Shown in pieces: positions 25,430 to 33,615 of a stretch of 64,000 nt of DNA; within the stretch, counting starts at the first letter, position 1; each line of letters begins with the position of its first letter. This stretch comes from DASVTU01 sp036387415 (lineage in GTDB: Bacteria; Acidobacteriota; Blastocatellia; Pyrinomonadales; Pyrinomonadaceae), in NCBI GenBank assembly GCA_036387415.1, contig DASVTU010000029.1, positions 1 through 64,000 of the forward strand, in the 5' to 3' direction. Under the pieces are notes generated by a model. The model worked only from the letters and a program-made list of their open reading frames with translations. It searched no databases and was not told where the DNA came from. The translations under genes were made by a program, and so were the position numbers.

Positions 25430-27181
25430 TCAACGCGAAGGCTCGATACGCAGGAAAGCGAATCTGGCGGATGCGCCGCTCGCGCCGCCCGCCGTTAGCG
25501 CAACGCGCACGCCTCTATCCCACGGCGGCAGATAACTGCCGTCCAATTCGTCGCCCACGTCGCGCCAGTTGCGCCCGTCGTGGCTGACGGCGAAACGATA
25601 ACGGTGTCCATCTCTCGCGCGCATACGCAGGAATAGCGACGACGCATCCGGCATGTCGGCAGTTGTAAGCGTCCGGTGCTCGTTCTTCTCCCGACGCCAG
25701 ATGACGACCTTGCCATCTGCGACGCCGACGCCGAGCGCGTTCTCCGCGTCGCCGTAAGCAGACATTCCGGCGTGCGTGCCCTGTCGCATGTTGCGCGCGG
25801 CGAGGGCGGTGGTGGCTTCATAGTCGCCGACGGTTGTGGTGCGCGCGACGACCGCGCCGAGCACGTTGTTCGCCTGTTCGCCGTTGGGCGCGAGGTTGAG
25901 CCAACCGCCCTGCCGCGTGTCGATGTTGATGACGGGCACGTTGGCCTGCGGCCATTGCCAACCGGCGCGCGTGCGCGGCGAGAGGAAATCATCGAAGAAG
26001 ACGTGTTCGGCGTTGAGTTCGGTGTTACCGAGCGGCGTGGCGGCGCGCTCGCTCGGCCCTCTGCCGTTGTTGATGGTCGGCCAGCCGTTCTGTCCCCAAC
26101 GCACCTCGTCCAGCAACGCTTGTCGTCCGACGTAGACAAAATCCTTAGGATGATATGCGTGATACATGAAATAGTCGCGCCCGCGCGGGTCTGTCACGAC
26201 GGTGCCGTGGCCGGGACATTTCCATTGCTCGTTGCCCGCGAGAATCGGGTTGGCGGGATTCTTCTCCCACGGGCCGAGCAGTTTGCGCGCACGCGCCACG
26301 CCCACCGCGTAGTTGCATTCGCGCCCGCAACAGAAGTTGCCCGAATAGAACATGTAGAACCAGCCGTTGCGACGCACGACCGCCGCGCCTTCGACCAAAT
26401 CGCCGAAGGGCAGATGCGAGTGTTTCTCCCACGGCTCGGTGTTGCGAAGTATCTCGCGTCGCTCGCCGACGAGGCGCGTGCCGTCCGCCGAGAGACGCTG
26501 CGCCCAAATCGGCGTCGGCTTCGATACGCTGTTGCCGTCTTCCTTCCAGAGCAGATAGCGGCGTCCGTTTTCGTCCGTGACGGGGAAGCCGTCAATCGAG
26601 CCGACTTCCTGACAGACGAGCGGCCCGTGGTCTGTGTAAGGCCCACGCGGGCTACGCGCCGTAGCGACGGCGACGCAGAGCGGGCCATCCTTTTTCTGCG
26701 CCACGTAGTAGATGAAGATGCGACCGCGATACTGCGAGATTTCCGGCGCCCAATATTTGCCGACCGACCACGCCGGACGACGCTCGAATATCGAGCCGAC
26801 CACTTCCCAGTTCACCAAATCGCGCGAATGAAGCAAGGGAAACTCCGGTGCCCAATCCGACGAGGTGGCCGACGCCCAATAGTCCTGCCCGATGCGTATG
26901 ACCGACGGGTCGGGGTAGTCGCCCGCGAGTGCCGGATTGCGATAGACGCCGCGCCTCTGCGCCGCCGCGCCGACCGTCAACACGGCGAGACAGACCACCA
27001 CACACACGATTCTCAGACATGCGCCGTTGGTCAACGTGCGTGCGCGTTTGACGAAAGCGCGTGCTCCGAGGTTTGGTGTGCGCGTGCGTGGAAGACGAAT
27101 TGATGCGGCTATTGATTCGGCTGTCGCCGCTCGCTCGCGGTTTGTCGAATGGTTGTGACTGGGTGAATTTGTGCTTGGCAT
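25430..27181 (-). CDS. Secreted GH43 glycoside hydrolase (GH43-2)
   Basis: The 583-residue protein has an unusually long basic N-region (about 55 residues) before a membrane/signal segment (IVCVVVCLAVLTVGAAAQ, ~58-75). The GH43 core shows AGDYPDPSVI (base Asp), GSIDGFPV (modulator Asp) and DLVEGAAVVRRNGWFYMFYS (acid Glu), with a CCGREC motif shared with GH43-1. A C-terminal beta-sandwich follows (~370-583). It is paralogous to GH43-1 throughout, implying duplication within the operon. It probably removes terminal arabinofuranose or galactofuranose outside the inner membrane. It lies 43 bp after the LacI gene and 49 bp before the binding-protein gene. Confidence 0.9.
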   Translation of the reverse strand: MPSTNSPSHNHSTNRERAATAESIAASIRLPRTRTPNLGARAFVKRARTLTNGACLRIVCVVVCLAVLTVGAAAQRRGVYRNPALAGDYPDPSVIRIGQDYWASATSSDWAPEFPLLHSRDLVNWEVVGSIFERRPAWSVGKYWAPEISQYRGRIFIYYVAQKKDGPLCVAVATARSPRGPYTDHGPLVCQEVGSIDGFPVTDENGRRYLLWKEDGNSVSKPTPIWAQRLSADGTRLVGERREILRNTEPWEKHSHLPFGDLVEGAAVVRRNGWFYMFYSGNFCCGRECNYAVGVARARKLLGPWEKNPANPILAGNEQWKCPGHGTVVTDPRGRDYFMYHAYHPKDFVYVGRQALLDEVRWGQNGWPTINNGRGPSERAATPLGNTELNAEHVFFDDFLSPRTRAGWQWPQANVPVINIDTRQGGWLNLAPNGEQANNVLGAVVARTTTVGDYEATTALAARNMRQGTHAGMSAYGDAENALGVGVADGKVVIWRREKNEHRTLTTADMPDASSLFLRMRARDGHRYRFAVSHDGRNWRDVGDELDGSYLPPWDRGVRVALTAGGASGASARFAFLRIEPSR

Positions 27182-27224
27182 ATTTTCTTTTTCTCTACTC
27201 CGCTTGTCGTTGGTGCGTCGGTTG

Positions 27225-28307
27225 CTATCGGCGTTGCTGTGGCTGCTGCTCGTCGCCGTGTGCCTCTCGCTTCGCGTCGCGCGTCGGTTTGAATTCCCTG
27301 CCGTCTGTGCGACGTACGCTGGCGGTCGATTCGCGCACGACGAGATAGGTCGGAATCTCGATTTCGATTCCCTGCTGCTCAGGGTGTTCGATGGAGGCCA
27401 TCAACGCTTCGACCGCGTGGCGACCGAGTTCGGCGCGCGGCAGGCAGACGGTAGTCAGCGGCGGGTGGGCGAGCGCGGCAAACGCAATGTCGTCGAAGCC
27501 GACGATGGAGATGTCTTCCGGCACACGCAAGCCCGCCGTGTGTAATTCGCGCAACGCGCCGAGCGCCATCATGTCGTTAGCCGCCATGACCGCCGTCGGG
27601 AGTTCTTCTTCCGCGAGTATCTCACAGGCGGCGCGCTGCCCGCCTTCGAGTTTGAAATCGCCCTCGTAAACAGTCGGCGGCGGCGCAGAGGGCAGATGCC
27701 GCACGACCGATTCACGAAACGCCTCGAAGCGTTTGGCCGCCGAACGCAGACGCTTCGGCCCGCCGATAAAGGCAATGCGTTTGTGTCCGAGCGCGACGAG
27801 ATGACGAATCGCCTCATCAATCCCGACCGCGTAATCCACACACAGATTGCTCATGCGAACGCCCGTCGAACCGAGGTCGAGAAAGACGACCGAGACGTGA
27901 CGCCGCGCCAGTTCCGCGATGAGCGACGAATCAAGTTCCGAAGTCATTAGGGCGACGCCCGCCACCTTTCGCTCGATGATGCGTCGCACGTAGTTCGACG
28001 TGCGCGCCGCGTCGTAGTTGGTGTTCGACAGCACCACGTCGTAACCGCGCTCGAAGGCCGCCGTCTCGATGCTTTTCACCAGTTCGGGAAAGAACGGATT
28101 CGAGATGTCGGAGATGAGCAGGCCGAGCGTGCGGCTACGCCCCGAAGCGAGGCTGCGCGCGTTGGCGTTCGGATAATAGTGGCAACGCTCGATGGCGCTC
28201 ATCACGCGTGCGCGCGTCTCATCCGACACAAACCGTGTGTTGTTGATGACATGCGAAACAGTTGCGATAGAAACACCCGCCTCGCGTGCCACGTCTTTGA
28301 TTCGCAT
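27225..28307 (-). CDS. LacI-family transcriptional regulator
   Basis: The 360-residue regulator starts MRIKDVAREAGVSIATVSHV, the LacI helix-turn-helix, followed by INNTRFVSDETRARV and the hinge region. The effector domain shows LGLLISDISNPFFPELVKSI, VAGVALMTSEL and ISIVGFDDIAFAALAHPPLT, as in LacI/GalR sugar repressors. The C-terminus has a charged tail. It sits in the centre of the furanose locus between galK and GH43-2, so it is the likely local repressor. A fitting operator is found at 37651-37665 in the TonB receptor leader. The inducer is probably a furanose sugar, by context only. Confidence 0.94.
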   Translation of the reverse strand: MRIKDVAREAGVSIATVSHVINNTRFVSDETRARVMSAIERCHYYPNANARSLASGRSRTLGLLISDISNPFFPELVKSIETAAFERGYDVVLSNTNYDAARTSNYVRRIIERKVAGVALMTSELDSSLIAELARRHVSVVFLDLGSTGVRMSNLCVDYAVGIDEAIRHLVALGHKRIAFIGGPKRLRSAAKRFEAFRESVVRHLPSAPPPTVYEGDFKLEGGQRAACEILAEEELPTAVMAANDMMALGALRELHTAGLRVPEDISIVGFDDIAFAALAHPPLTTVCLPRAELGRHAVEALMASIEHPEQQGIEIEIPTYLVVRESTASVRRTDGREFKPTRDAKREAHGDEQQPQQRR

Positions 28308-28315
28308 AACGAACA

Positions 28316-28383
28316 AGGGATGAGTGATAGGTGATGAGTGATTAATGGCAGAGATTTCTTTTCATCCCTCCGCCCTCATCCCT
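28316..28383. repeat. Family F heptamer inverted repeat at the galK-lacI junction
   Basis: AGGGATGAG (28316-28324) pairs with CTCATCCCT (28375-28383); the interior repeats gatgagtgat-type units. The right half encodes the last residues of galactokinase (DEGGGMKRNLCH) and its stop. The left half is the leader of the LacI gene. Confidence 0.8.
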
Positions 28384-29559
28384 GATTTCCTGCGCTCCGT
28401 CCTCGGCGTCTGAGACGTAGACGGACGGATTGATGTTGGTTGCCCGCGTGTATTCCCTTGTGATGACTTCCTTGAACTCCTCAACCGTTTCGCGCCGGAC
28501 GAGATTGACGGTCGCGCCGCCGAAGCCGCCGCCCGTCATGCGTGCGCCGAAGCAACCGCCGAAGTTTCCGGCAATCTCGACCATCGTATCCAACTCCGCA
28601 CAACTCACTTCGTAATCGTCGCGTAGGCTCCGGTGCGACCTATCCATGAGGCGTCCCATTTCGTCGTGGTCGCCGCGCGCGAGCGCACGTGCTGCCGCGA
28701 GCGTGCGCTCGTTCTCGGTCACAACGTGGCGACAACGCCGTCGTATCGTCTCCGGCAGACGCGCTTCGTGCTCCATGAAAAATTCGTGGCTGACATCACG
28801 CAACGCCCTGATGTCCGGCGACACTTCGCGCAGTATCTCGACGCCGCGCTCGCATTCTGCGCGTCGCTCGTTGTATTCGGAAGACGAGAGTTCGTGCTTG
28901 ACGTTGGTGTCGCAAATAACGACGGCGACGCGCGAGGTGTCGAAGGGAATCTGCGTCGAGCCGAGCGTGCGGCAGTCGATAAGGAGCGCATGCCCCTTTT
29001 GTCCGAGCGCGGCGATGAATTGATCCATGATGCCGCACATCGTCCCGACATACGTGTGCTCGGCGCGTTGTCCGGCCAACGCCAGTGCGACTCTATCTAC
29101 TCGCTCCGTCGCGTCCGCCAACGCAAGCAACGCCAACCCTGCCGACACTTCCAGAGCAGCCGAAGACGAAAGCCCTGCGCCGACGGGCACGTCCGACGAG
29201 AGCACAAAATCGGCTCCCGCGAGACGCACGCCCGTCGTCTCTTCGAGAGCGTGTGCGACGCCTTCAACGTAGTCGAGCCAGAGGCCGCGTCGCGCCTCGC
29301 CCGGATTGTCGAGGTCGAATTCCGCTTCCTCATTCAAGTTCAAAGAACGCACGCGCACGCGCCTGTCTTCGCGCCGCGCCGCCGCCACCACCGTCTCACG
29401 ATTAATCGCCATCGGCAGCACAAAGCCATCGTTGTAGTCCGTGTGCTCGCCGATGAGATTGACCCTGCCGGGCGCACGAAAAAGGCGCGGCTCGCGCTCG
29501 AACCGTTTGCGGAATGCGCTGCGGAGTTGGTCGCGTTCAATCAACTTCGCCCTCCTCAT
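28342..29559 (-). CDS. galK: Galactokinase
   Basis: The 405-residue GHMP kinase begins with the galactokinase signature FRAPGRVNLIGEHTDYNDGF, followed by the ATP-binding PVGAGLSSSAALEVSAGLAL, MCGIMDQFIAALG (catalytic Asp region) and the C-terminal GARMTGGGFGGATVNLV. It phosphorylates galactose to galactose-1-phosphate in the cytoplasm. No galT, galE or galactose mutarotase is in the window. Its ATG directly abuts a family A half-repeat, and its last residues come from a family F repeat. Its presence beside a YtfQ-like importer supports galactose or galactofuranose as an end product. Confidence 0.95.
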   Translation of the reverse strand: MRRAKLIERDQLRSAFRKRFEREPRLFRAPGRVNLIGEHTDYNDGFVLPMAINRETVVAAARREDRRVRVRSLNLNEEAEFDLDNPGEARRGLWLDYVEGVAHALEETTGVRLAGADFVLSSDVPVGAGLSSSAALEVSAGLALLALADATERVDRVALALAGQRAEHTYVGTMCGIMDQFIAALGQKGHALLIDCRTLGSTQIPFDTSRVAVVICDTNVKHELSSSEYNERRAECERGVEILREVSPDIRALRDVSHEFFMEHEARLPETIRRRCRHVVTENERTLAAARALARGDHDEMGRLMDRSHRSLRDDYEVSCAELDTMVEIAGNFGGCFGARMTGGGFGGATVNLVRRETVEEFKEVITREYTRATNINPSVYVSDAEDGAQEIRDEGGGMKRNLCH

Positions 29560-29599
29560 CTCCGTGCCTCTGTGTCTGCGTTGGCAGAATTTGAAACGA
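29560..29599 (-). repeat. Family A half-element forming the galK leader
   Basis: Only one arm is present: on the minus strand GCCAACGCAGACACAGAGGC followed by ACGGAG and then the galK ATG. The flank AATTTGAAACG matches the flank of the 7.1-kb copy. The same arm directly precedes the GH43-3 start. Confidence 0.75.
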
Positions 29600-29603
29600 C
29601 TAC

Positions 29604-30797
29604 TTAGCGCACGCGCGGCGCGGGTTTAGCGGTGGTTGAAGGGCTGCCCCATTCGACGCGCGGCCAGCCGCGACGATAGATGAGACGGTCTATCAACATG
29701 ATGCGGCGCACGTCGCGGTCGCCTTTGATGTCGTCTCCCTGAAGCAGCCGACGGTTCGTGTCGATGGCATGATACGCAATCCAATCCTGACCCTCTGCGT
29801 CCGTCACGACGGAATTATGGCCGGGTGCAATCCAGCGTTCATTGCGCGCAAGGATGACGCTCTGCGGCTCGCCCGTCGCGTCGGCCAAAGTCTCGAAGGG
29901 GCCGGTCGCACTCTTTGAACGTGCCACCATCACGGCGTAGTGCGCCTTGTCGCCGCAGCAATTATCGCCGGAGAAAAAGAGATAGTAATAGCCGTTGCGC
30001 CGCACGACCCACGCGCCTTCGATGAGGCGCTGATAGTTGTCAACGGTGTCGGCGGTCTTGATAGGACGCACCAACTCGACGGCACGGCTTCCCTGTTTGA
30101 AACTAACGCGGTCGGCGGCTAGTTCCTGCACGCGAATCGGCTCGAAGCCCGAACCCCAGTAGAGCAGGCGCTTGCCCGTCTGCGGGTCGTCGTAGGCCAT
30201 CGGGTCGATGTTGATGAAACTCTTGCCGCATTTGAGAGGCTCTCCCTTGTCTGTGAAAGGGCCGGAGGGCGATGTGGAAGTTGCCACGGCAAGACACAAA
30301 CCCGTCAGCGTGTTGGGGTCGGCGGAGTAGTACATATAAAACGTGTCGCCGTGTTGACTGACGTGCGGTGCCCAGAATTTTTGTGTCTGGTCAGCCCACT
30401 TCGGTTTCGCGGGCAGAGCATCGCCGAGATGCTCCCAACTAACGAGGTCGCGCGAACGCGCCACCTGAATGTTGACGGTGCGACCGTCGATAACGGTCTG
30501 CGTGGCGTAGGCGTAGAAGAGGCCGTCTGAGGCGCGCAGGACGGTCGGGTCGGGAAAGTCGCGGTCGAAGACAGGATTGGTGTAGACGCCTGCCCCGGAA
30601 GGATTGGCGCGGAGGCTGGAAGTATTGATGGTGGGCGGCTGCTTGTATCTCTGGCGACGCGCGCGTCTCGCCGGACTGCGTTGTGCTTCCGTCGCGGACG
30701 GGGCAGCGAGGAGGCCAAAGGCGAAAGTTAAAAAGCAAAAGTAGAAACAGAACAGTTTCACTTTTTCACTTTTACTTTTGCCTTTGGCCTTTATCAT
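29604..30797 (-). CDS. Secreted GH43 glycoside hydrolase (GH43-3), single-domain
   Basis: The 397-residue protein is a GH43 catalytic domain without the C-terminal sandwich of GH43-1/2. RDFPDPTVLR has the base Asp, FINIDPMAYDD the modulator and RLIEGAWVVRRNGYYYLFFS the acid Glu; CCGDKAHYAVMVARS parallels the paralogues. The signal peptide is odd: a basic run (KAKGKSKSEKVK) and hydrophobic core (LFCFYFCFLTFAFGLLA) are encoded by the two complementary arms of a hairpin that is part of a family A repeat. There is no other in-frame ATG before the catalytic domain. Cleavage probably follows TEAQ (~39). It precedes galK by 44 bp. Confidence 0.9.
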   Translation of the reverse strand: MIKAKGKSKSEKVKLFCFYFCFLTFAFGLLAAPSATEAQRSPARRARRQRYKQPPTINTSSLRANPSGAGVYTNPVFDRDFPDPTVLRASDGLFYAYATQTVIDGRTVNIQVARSRDLVSWEHLGDALPAKPKWADQTQKFWAPHVSQHGDTFYMYYSADPNTLTGLCLAVATSTSPSGPFTDKGEPLKCGKSFINIDPMAYDDPQTGKRLLYWGSGFEPIRVQELAADRVSFKQGSRAVELVRPIKTADTVDNYQRLIEGAWVVRRNGYYYLFFSGDNCCGDKAHYAVMVARSKSATGPFETLADATGEPQSVILARNERWIAPGHNSVVTDAEGQDWIAYHAIDTNRRLLQGDDIKGDRDVRRIMLIDRLIYRRGWPRVEWGSPSTTAKPAPRVR

Positions 30798-30833
30798 CTC
30801 TGTGTCTCTGTGCCTTCGTTGGCAGATTTATTA
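30712..30833. repeat. Family A element with inner hairpin encoding the GH43-3 signal peptide
   Basis: Inner arms 30712-30748 and 30755-30792 are about 37 nt, imperfectly complementary, with a 6-nt loop; they match the inner arms of the 53.6-kb copy (aaggcaaaagtgaa type). One outer arm (GCCAACGAAGGCACAGAGAC on the minus strand) precedes the GH43-3 ATG; the opposite outer arm is missing. Confidence 0.88.
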
Positions 30834-30873
30834 ACGAACTCTCGCATGGTTGCTCCGACGACGGCGCGACCGC

Positions 30874-31623
30874 TCACTTCGCCGCGACGACGCGCACCTC
30901 GTCCCAGTGGTTCTCCGTCGAACTAAAGCCGTAGAGCATGACGCGGAAACTGCGCGGCAAGTTCTTGATGACCTTTTGCAGGCCGACCTGACCGTTGAGG
31001 ACAAACAGAAATTCGTCGCCGCGTCGGACGATAGCGAGCGTCGGCGTCTTCTCTTTGGTGCCGAGTTTGCGATTATCCAGACGCTCGCCCTGCCCGTCCA
31101 CAATCGCCCACGCCTCAAACGTCCGCTCGCTCGTCAAAACCCATTCGACGCGATTGCGCCCCGACCCATCGAACATCAAGGCGAGCACGGCGAAGCCAAG
31201 CGGCGCGTCCTTTTCGCCCACCGTCGGCAGAGCCGTATCGACGCGCATCAGTTTGGCCTCAAAGATAACGCGGTCGCTCGCAAACGACTGTTTGCTGCGT
31301 ACGCCGGAACGCGAACCCGACATCCCACGCATACGCAGTTGACCACCTTTGATTTCCAATTTACCACCGCCCGCGCCCTCGAAGCTGAAACGCTCCCACT
31401 TCGTCGCGTCGAGCGCCGTGCCGTCAAAGGTGTCGCCCCATTCATCCGCCGCCATTTGGTTCTGCTGCGGCGCAGGCGACGCCGACGGAGACGCGGCGGG
31501 CTGCTGCTGTGCGACGACGGACGATGCCGCCATCCAGACAAAACAGGCGACGCCAAAAACGACGCGCACGAAACTTGTGCGCCAACATCCGACTTCGATA
31601 TCCACTTTACTCCCTCTCGTCAT
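30874..31623 (-). CDS. Secreted LamG/concanavalin-like (DUF1080-type) protein
   Basis: The 249-residue protein starts at ATG 31623 (AAGGAA upstream), has a signal peptide ending near SSVVAQ, a Pro/Ser/Ala/Gln linker, and one beta-sandwich domain (WGDTFDGTALDATKWERFSF to HWDEVRVVAA). This pattern resembles the carbohydrate-binding or 3-keto-disaccharide hydrolase-like sandwich domains, and the same kind of domain is fused to the GH43 enzymes here. No catalytic residues can be pointed to, so glycan binding is the safer guess. It is upstream of GH43-3 in the locus. A 15/16-nt tandem repeat lies just before its start. Confidence 0.7.
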   Translation of the reverse strand: MTRGSKVDIEVGCWRTSFVRVVFGVACFVWMAASSVVAQQQPAASPSASPAPQQNQMAADEWGDTFDGTALDATKWERFSFEGAGGGKLEIKGGQLRMRGMSGSRSGVRSKQSFASDRVIFEAKLMRVDTALPTVGEKDAPLGFAVLALMFDGSGRNRVEWVLTSERTFEAWAIVDGQGERLDNRKLGTKEKTPTLAIVRRGDEFLFVLNGQVGLQKVIKNLPRSFRVMLYGFSSTENHWDEVRVVAAK

Positions 31624-31634
31624 CGCGGTTCCTT

Positions 31635-31722
31635 CACTTTCTCTTTCATCCACTTTGACTTCCATCCGCTTTCATTTCATCTGCTTCTATTTCATCCGCT
31701 TTCGACTTCAAACGTCTTCATC
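31635..31722 (-). repeat. Degenerate 15/16-nt tandem repeat upstream of the LamG-like gene
   Basis: On the + strand the units are CACTTTCTCTTTCATC, CACTTTGACTTCCATC, CGCTTTCATTTCATC, TGCTTCTATTTCATC and CGCTTTCGACTTCAA from 31635. On the minus strand each begins gatgaaa. The array ends 12 bp before the start codon at 31623. Confidence 0.8.
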
Positions 31723-31781
31723 TACAAAATCCGCGCGCCCTACGATTCGCTTTTCGTCGCCTTGCGCTCTGGCAAGCCACT

Positions 31782-33485
31782 TCAGAATCGCACGTTGGCA
31801 AGACGGCGCGTAATCTCGCGCAGTTCGTCGCGCGTCTTGTCGCGTTCGTTTTCGCTCAGTCCCTTGAACGTGGCGAATGCCGCTTCCGCCTCGGCGTTGC
31901 GTTTGAGTCGCTTGTACACCTGACCGAGTTGGTAGTGTGCTTCGGCCAATTTGGGGTCGAGGGCAACGGCTCGTTCAAGATGCGCGGCGGCTTCGTCGAA
32001 CCTCGCTTGGCGAAAATAGAGTTTGCCAATGAGCACACGCGCCGGAACAAACGATGCATCGAGTGCGACGGCACGCGCGAGATGCTTCTCTGCGCGCGGC
32101 GTGTCGGGCGGAGTCTGTTTGAGCAGCACGTCGGCGAGCAGGTATTGTGCGGCGGCGAGCCGTTCGTCAATCGCCAGCGCGCGTCCGTAGTGCGTGGCGG
32201 CCTCCGTGTAACGCCCCGCCTGCGTGTGCGTCATGCCGAGATAGGCATGCGCGGCGACGAGTCGCGGGTCGAGTTCGATGGCACGCGCGAAGTCTTTAGC
32301 GGCCTCCTCGAATTTATCCTGCGAGACGTGTGCGATGCCGAGCGCGAGCCAGAGCCGCGCCGAACGCGGAAACTCCGCGAGAGCTTCCTGCAAACGAATC
32401 GCCGCCGCCGCAGGAGCTTTTGTGTCGGTCAGAAGCATGCCGTAGCGAAAGCGGTAGGCTTCGGATTTGGGGTCGCGCTCGATGGCGAGACGCATGGCCG
32501 GAATCGCGTTCTCGAAGTAGCCACCCTGTTGATAGACCTCGGCCAGCGCCGCATAGACGGGCGCACTGTCGATGCCGCTCGCTACCGCCGCTTCCAGCGT
32601 CCGACCTGCGGCGGCGATGTCGTTGCGCGCGAGCAAGGCACGCGCAAGCAGCACCGTCGCATCGACGTTGGACGGGTCGGCTTTGTGCGCCGCGTTCAAT
32701 TCTTCCAACGCTTCGTTCGTGAATCCCGCTTCCAACAAGGCCGCGCCGAGTTCCGCACGTTGCGCGGGTGCGGCGGCGGTGGCGGTCGCGCGTGCGAGAC
32801 GCTCCGCGTAGTCTTTGTAATACTGTGCGGCGGCTGTGCGGTCGTTCAGGCGCAATGCGACGACGACGAGCGAGCGTGCGATGTCGGCGTCGGGCGCGAT
32901 GGCGTGTGCGCGTTCAAAGAGTTCGCGCGCCTTCTGTAATCCTTCGGGCGTGTTGCTGGCGAAGCGAATCTGCGCGAGGTTGACGAGCGCGCTCGGCTGC
33001 GCGCGGTCGAGTCGAAGCGAAACTTCAAACTGCGCCGCGGCCTGCTCCGTGCGACCGAGACGCAACAATATCGCGCCGTGATTATTGCGCGCGACGGGCG
33101 ACGTGGGCGCGGCAATCGCGGCGGCGGCAAAATGGCGTTCGGCCTCTCGGAGATTGCCCGCCTTGTCCGCGAGCAGGCCGAGATATGTGTGCGCGGTGAA
33201 TTCGCGCGGCTCAATCTCTACGGCGCGACGAAAGGCGTCGGCGGCGCGTGCTTCGTCGCCGCCTTCGAGCGCGGCAATTCCTTCGGCCACCAACTCGTCA
33301 GCCTTTTTATCGAGTCCGCCAGCCTTTCTCTGCTGCGATTTATTTTGACTCACCGAAGACGCCGCGCCGGAGTCCGACGAGAAGGCACGCGCATGCGTCG
33401 CCGCATCGACGAGGGAGACGACGACAACCACTAGCAGTACAACGAGACGACTCGAAGGGTGAGCGTGACGTGCCATGATACGCAT
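31782..33485 (-). CDS. Secreted or membrane-anchored TPR-repeat protein
   Basis: From ATG 33485 the product is 567 residues with an N-terminal hydrophobic segment (RLVVLLVVVVVSLVDA) acting as signal or anchor. At least twelve TPR units follow, for example AHTYLGLLADKAGNLREAER and AEAHYQLGQVYKRLKRNAEA. In Acidobacteria such TPR proteins often accompany TonB receptors and may serve as adaptors for bound glycan or enzymes; that role is inferred. The open frame extends to 33554, but that part overlaps the TonB gene's terminator hairpin and lacks a ribosome-binding site. ATG 33476 is an alternative start. Confidence 0.85.
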   Translation of the reverse strand: MRIMARHAHPSSRLVVLLVVVVVSLVDAATHARAFSSDSGAASSVSQNKSQQRKAGGLDKKADELVAEGIAALEGGDEARAADAFRRAVEIEPREFTAHTYLGLLADKAGNLREAERHFAAAAIAAPTSPVARNNHGAILLRLGRTEQAAAQFEVSLRLDRAQPSALVNLAQIRFASNTPEGLQKARELFERAHAIAPDADIARSLVVVALRLNDRTAAAQYYKDYAERLARATATAAAPAQRAELGAALLEAGFTNEALEELNAAHKADPSNVDATVLLARALLARNDIAAAGRTLEAAVASGIDSAPVYAALAEVYQQGGYFENAIPAMRLAIERDPKSEAYRFRYGMLLTDTKAPAAAAIRLQEALAEFPRSARLWLALGIAHVSQDKFEEAAKDFARAIELDPRLVAAHAYLGMTHTQAGRYTEAATHYGRALAIDERLAAAQYLLADVLLKQTPPDTPRAEKHLARAVALDASFVPARVLIGKLYFRQARFDEAAAHLERAVALDPKLAEAHYQLGQVYKRLKRNAEAEAAFATFKGLSENERDKTRDELREITRRLANVRF

Positions 33486-33542
33486 CGAAACGGGCGCGAC
33501 GAGCACAAGCAAAACAGAAGACGAAAGCGAAACAGACGACCG

Positions 33543-33594
33543 AAAGCAAAACAAGCGGCGCGGGAAGTGTCGGGTCTTGCCTTCCCTGCGCCGC
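33543..33594 (-). terminator. Rho-independent terminator after the TonB receptor gene
   Basis: GCGGCGCGGGAAG (33555-33567) pairs with CTTCCCTGCGCCGC (33581-33594) with one bulge. On the minus strand the stem is followed by TTGTTTTGCTTTC. It begins 22 bp past the TonB gene stop and would uncouple the receptor from the downstream TPR and enzyme genes. Confidence 0.8.
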
Positions 33595-33615
33595 TCGGAT
33601 TTTCAGCCGTCCGGT

